Shown here: positions 6,703 to 7,194 of the stretch, in pieces
How positions within the stretch are numbered: the stretch's first letter is position 1
How the letters are laid out: each line of letters starts with the position of its first letter
From: Symbiobacteriaceae bacterium
GTDB lineage: Bacteria > Bacillota > JAAYKD01 > WRDA01
Assembly: GCA_009779515.1 (NCBI GenBank)
Contig: WREE01000101.1
Span: forward strand, 1-7,194
DNA: 7,194 bases
Direction of reading: 5' to 3'
Translations under genes and position numbers: made by a program
Notes under the pieces: generated by a model
What the model saw: the letters and a program-made list of their open reading frames with translations, nothing else
The model's database searches: none
Told to the model about the DNA's origin: nothing

Positions 6703-6731
6703 GGCTTTTGGCGACTAGTGCGTCAAAAGCC
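6703..6731 (+). promoter_or_regulatory. Hairpin between the peptidase gene and the binding-protein gene
   Basis: GGCTTTTGGCG (6703-6713) pairs with CGTCAAAAGCC (6721-6731) over 11 bp with one G-U pair, around the 7-nt loop ACTAGTG. It lies 57 nt past the peptidase stop and 32 nt before the next start codon. The downstream bases (ACCTTTATCTCTTTC) are pyrimidine-rich but lack a T-run, so termination would be weak. It may instead be a leader structure or operator for the uptake gene. No B12-box-like motif of a cobalamin riboswitch is visible. Confidence 0.45.
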
Positions 6732-6763
6732 ACCTTTATCTCTTTCAACATAAGGAGTTTGTC

Positions 6764-7194
6764 ATGAGAAAAAAATATACCCTGCTCCTTCTCCTTATCT
6801 TAATCTGTACTGCCTGTAGCTCTCCAGCTCCCACACCCACTACCCCAGCGCCTGCGACTTCCCCACCAACAGCTGCTCCTACCGTACCCTCCGTAGCCAT
6901 GACCGACCGTGCCGGGAACCCCATGACCCTACCCGCCAAAATTGAACGTATTTTAGTCATGGGGCCCTCCAACACCGAAATATTGGTAGCTTTAGGGTTA
7001 GCTGAAAGCATTATCGCCATCGATTCCTACTCGGATAATATCCCGGGGTTACAGCCAGATATCCCCATGTTTTCCATGATGCAGCCAGATGGGGAGCAGA
7101 TTATCCTCCTGGAGCCCGATATAATAATTGCCACCGCCATGACCATGGTTGGAGGAGAAGACCCCTTTCTAGCCCTTAAAAATACCGGTATCTG
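6764..7194 (+). CDS. ABC transporter solute-binding lipoprotein (cobalamin/Fe3+-siderophore class), 3'-partial
   Basis: The frame is open from ATG at 6764 to the right edge, giving 143 complete codons. AAGGAG lies 6 nt before the ATG. The N-terminus MRKKY is followed by a leucine-rich core and ICTAC-S, a lipoprotein signal with lipidated Cys18. The -3 residue is Cys instead of the usual Leu, a mild departure. Residues 19-43 form a Pro/Thr/Ala-rich tether. The mature domain matches the periplasmic-binding family III (BtuF/FhuD/FepB): MTDRAGNPMTLPAKIERILVMGPSNTEILVALGLAESI, read from residue 46, then EQIILLEPDIIIATA and DPFLALKNTGI. About half of a typical 320-380 residue protein is present. 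It would capture a metal chelate or corrinoid outside the membrane and deliver it to a permease expected downstream. Cobalamin versus siderophore cannot be decided here. Confidence 0.88.
   Translation, partial: MRKKYTLLLLLILICTACSSPAPTPTTPAPATSPPTAAPTVPSVAMTDRAGNPMTLPAKIERILVMGPSNTEILVALGLAESIIAIDSYSDNIPGLQPDIPMFSMMQPDGEQIILLEPDIIIATAMTMVGGEDPFLALKNTGI

Noticed and set aside
6647..6763. Cobalamin riboswitch upstream of the BtuF-like gene
   Set aside because: The spacer is only 117 nt, shorter than a usual cobalamin riboswitch, and no B12-box-like sequence was found.
6745..7020. 91-codon minus-strand frame
   Set aside because: It is antisense to the lipoprotein gene; its Gly/Ala/Val-rich composition simply mirrors the Pro/Thr/Ala-rich tether codons.

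Overview
The window looks like bacterial chromosome from an anaerobic Gram-positive-type lineage (Firmicutes/Clostridia or Negativicutes-like). The reasons are strong purine-rich Shine-Dalgarno sites on every gene with a visible start (AGGAGG, GGAGG, AAGGAG), one TTG start, a compact layout, a lipoprotein-type solute-binding protein, and a FAD oxidase-EtfB-EtfA cluster of the kind known from lactate-oxidising acetogens and syntrophs. Base composition is intermediate, and no gene stands out by eye as compositionally foreign. The species cannot be named from this sequence.

Layout. Bases 1-1187 (+) hold the C-terminal four-fifths of an MlrC-like M81 metallopeptidase, cut by the left edge. Bases 1182-1393 are a non-coding, unusually hairpin-dense spacer ending in a strong rho-independent terminator. 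Bases 1411-4712 (-) are a three-gene operon, transcribed right to left: FAD-linked 2-hydroxyacid (lactate/glycolate type) dehydrogenase, then etfB, then etfA, with gaps of 12 and 20 nt. Bases 4713-4846 are a divergent promoter region. Bases 4847-6646 (+) encode a cytoplasmic S9-family (prolyl oligopeptidase-like) serine peptidase. Bases 6764 to the right edge (+) encode the N-terminal part of a lipoprotein solute-binding protein of the cobalamin/iron-siderophore class.

How the genes work together. The dehydrogenase and the two ETF subunits almost certainly form one complex that oxidises a 2-hydroxyacid and passes electrons to ETF flavins. EtfB carries the DGDTAQVGP motif typical of bifurcating/confurcating ETFs, so the likely chemistry is lactate oxidation with NAD+, driven by co-oxidation of reduced ferredoxin. 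The S9 peptidase and the M81 peptidase suggest use of peptides or modified amides, but nothing ties them directly to the operon. The binding protein probably starts a separate uptake locus beyond the window.

I see no clearly undescribed multi-gene system. The least explained part is the hairpin array at 1182-1393, which deserves comparison with other loci of the same genome.
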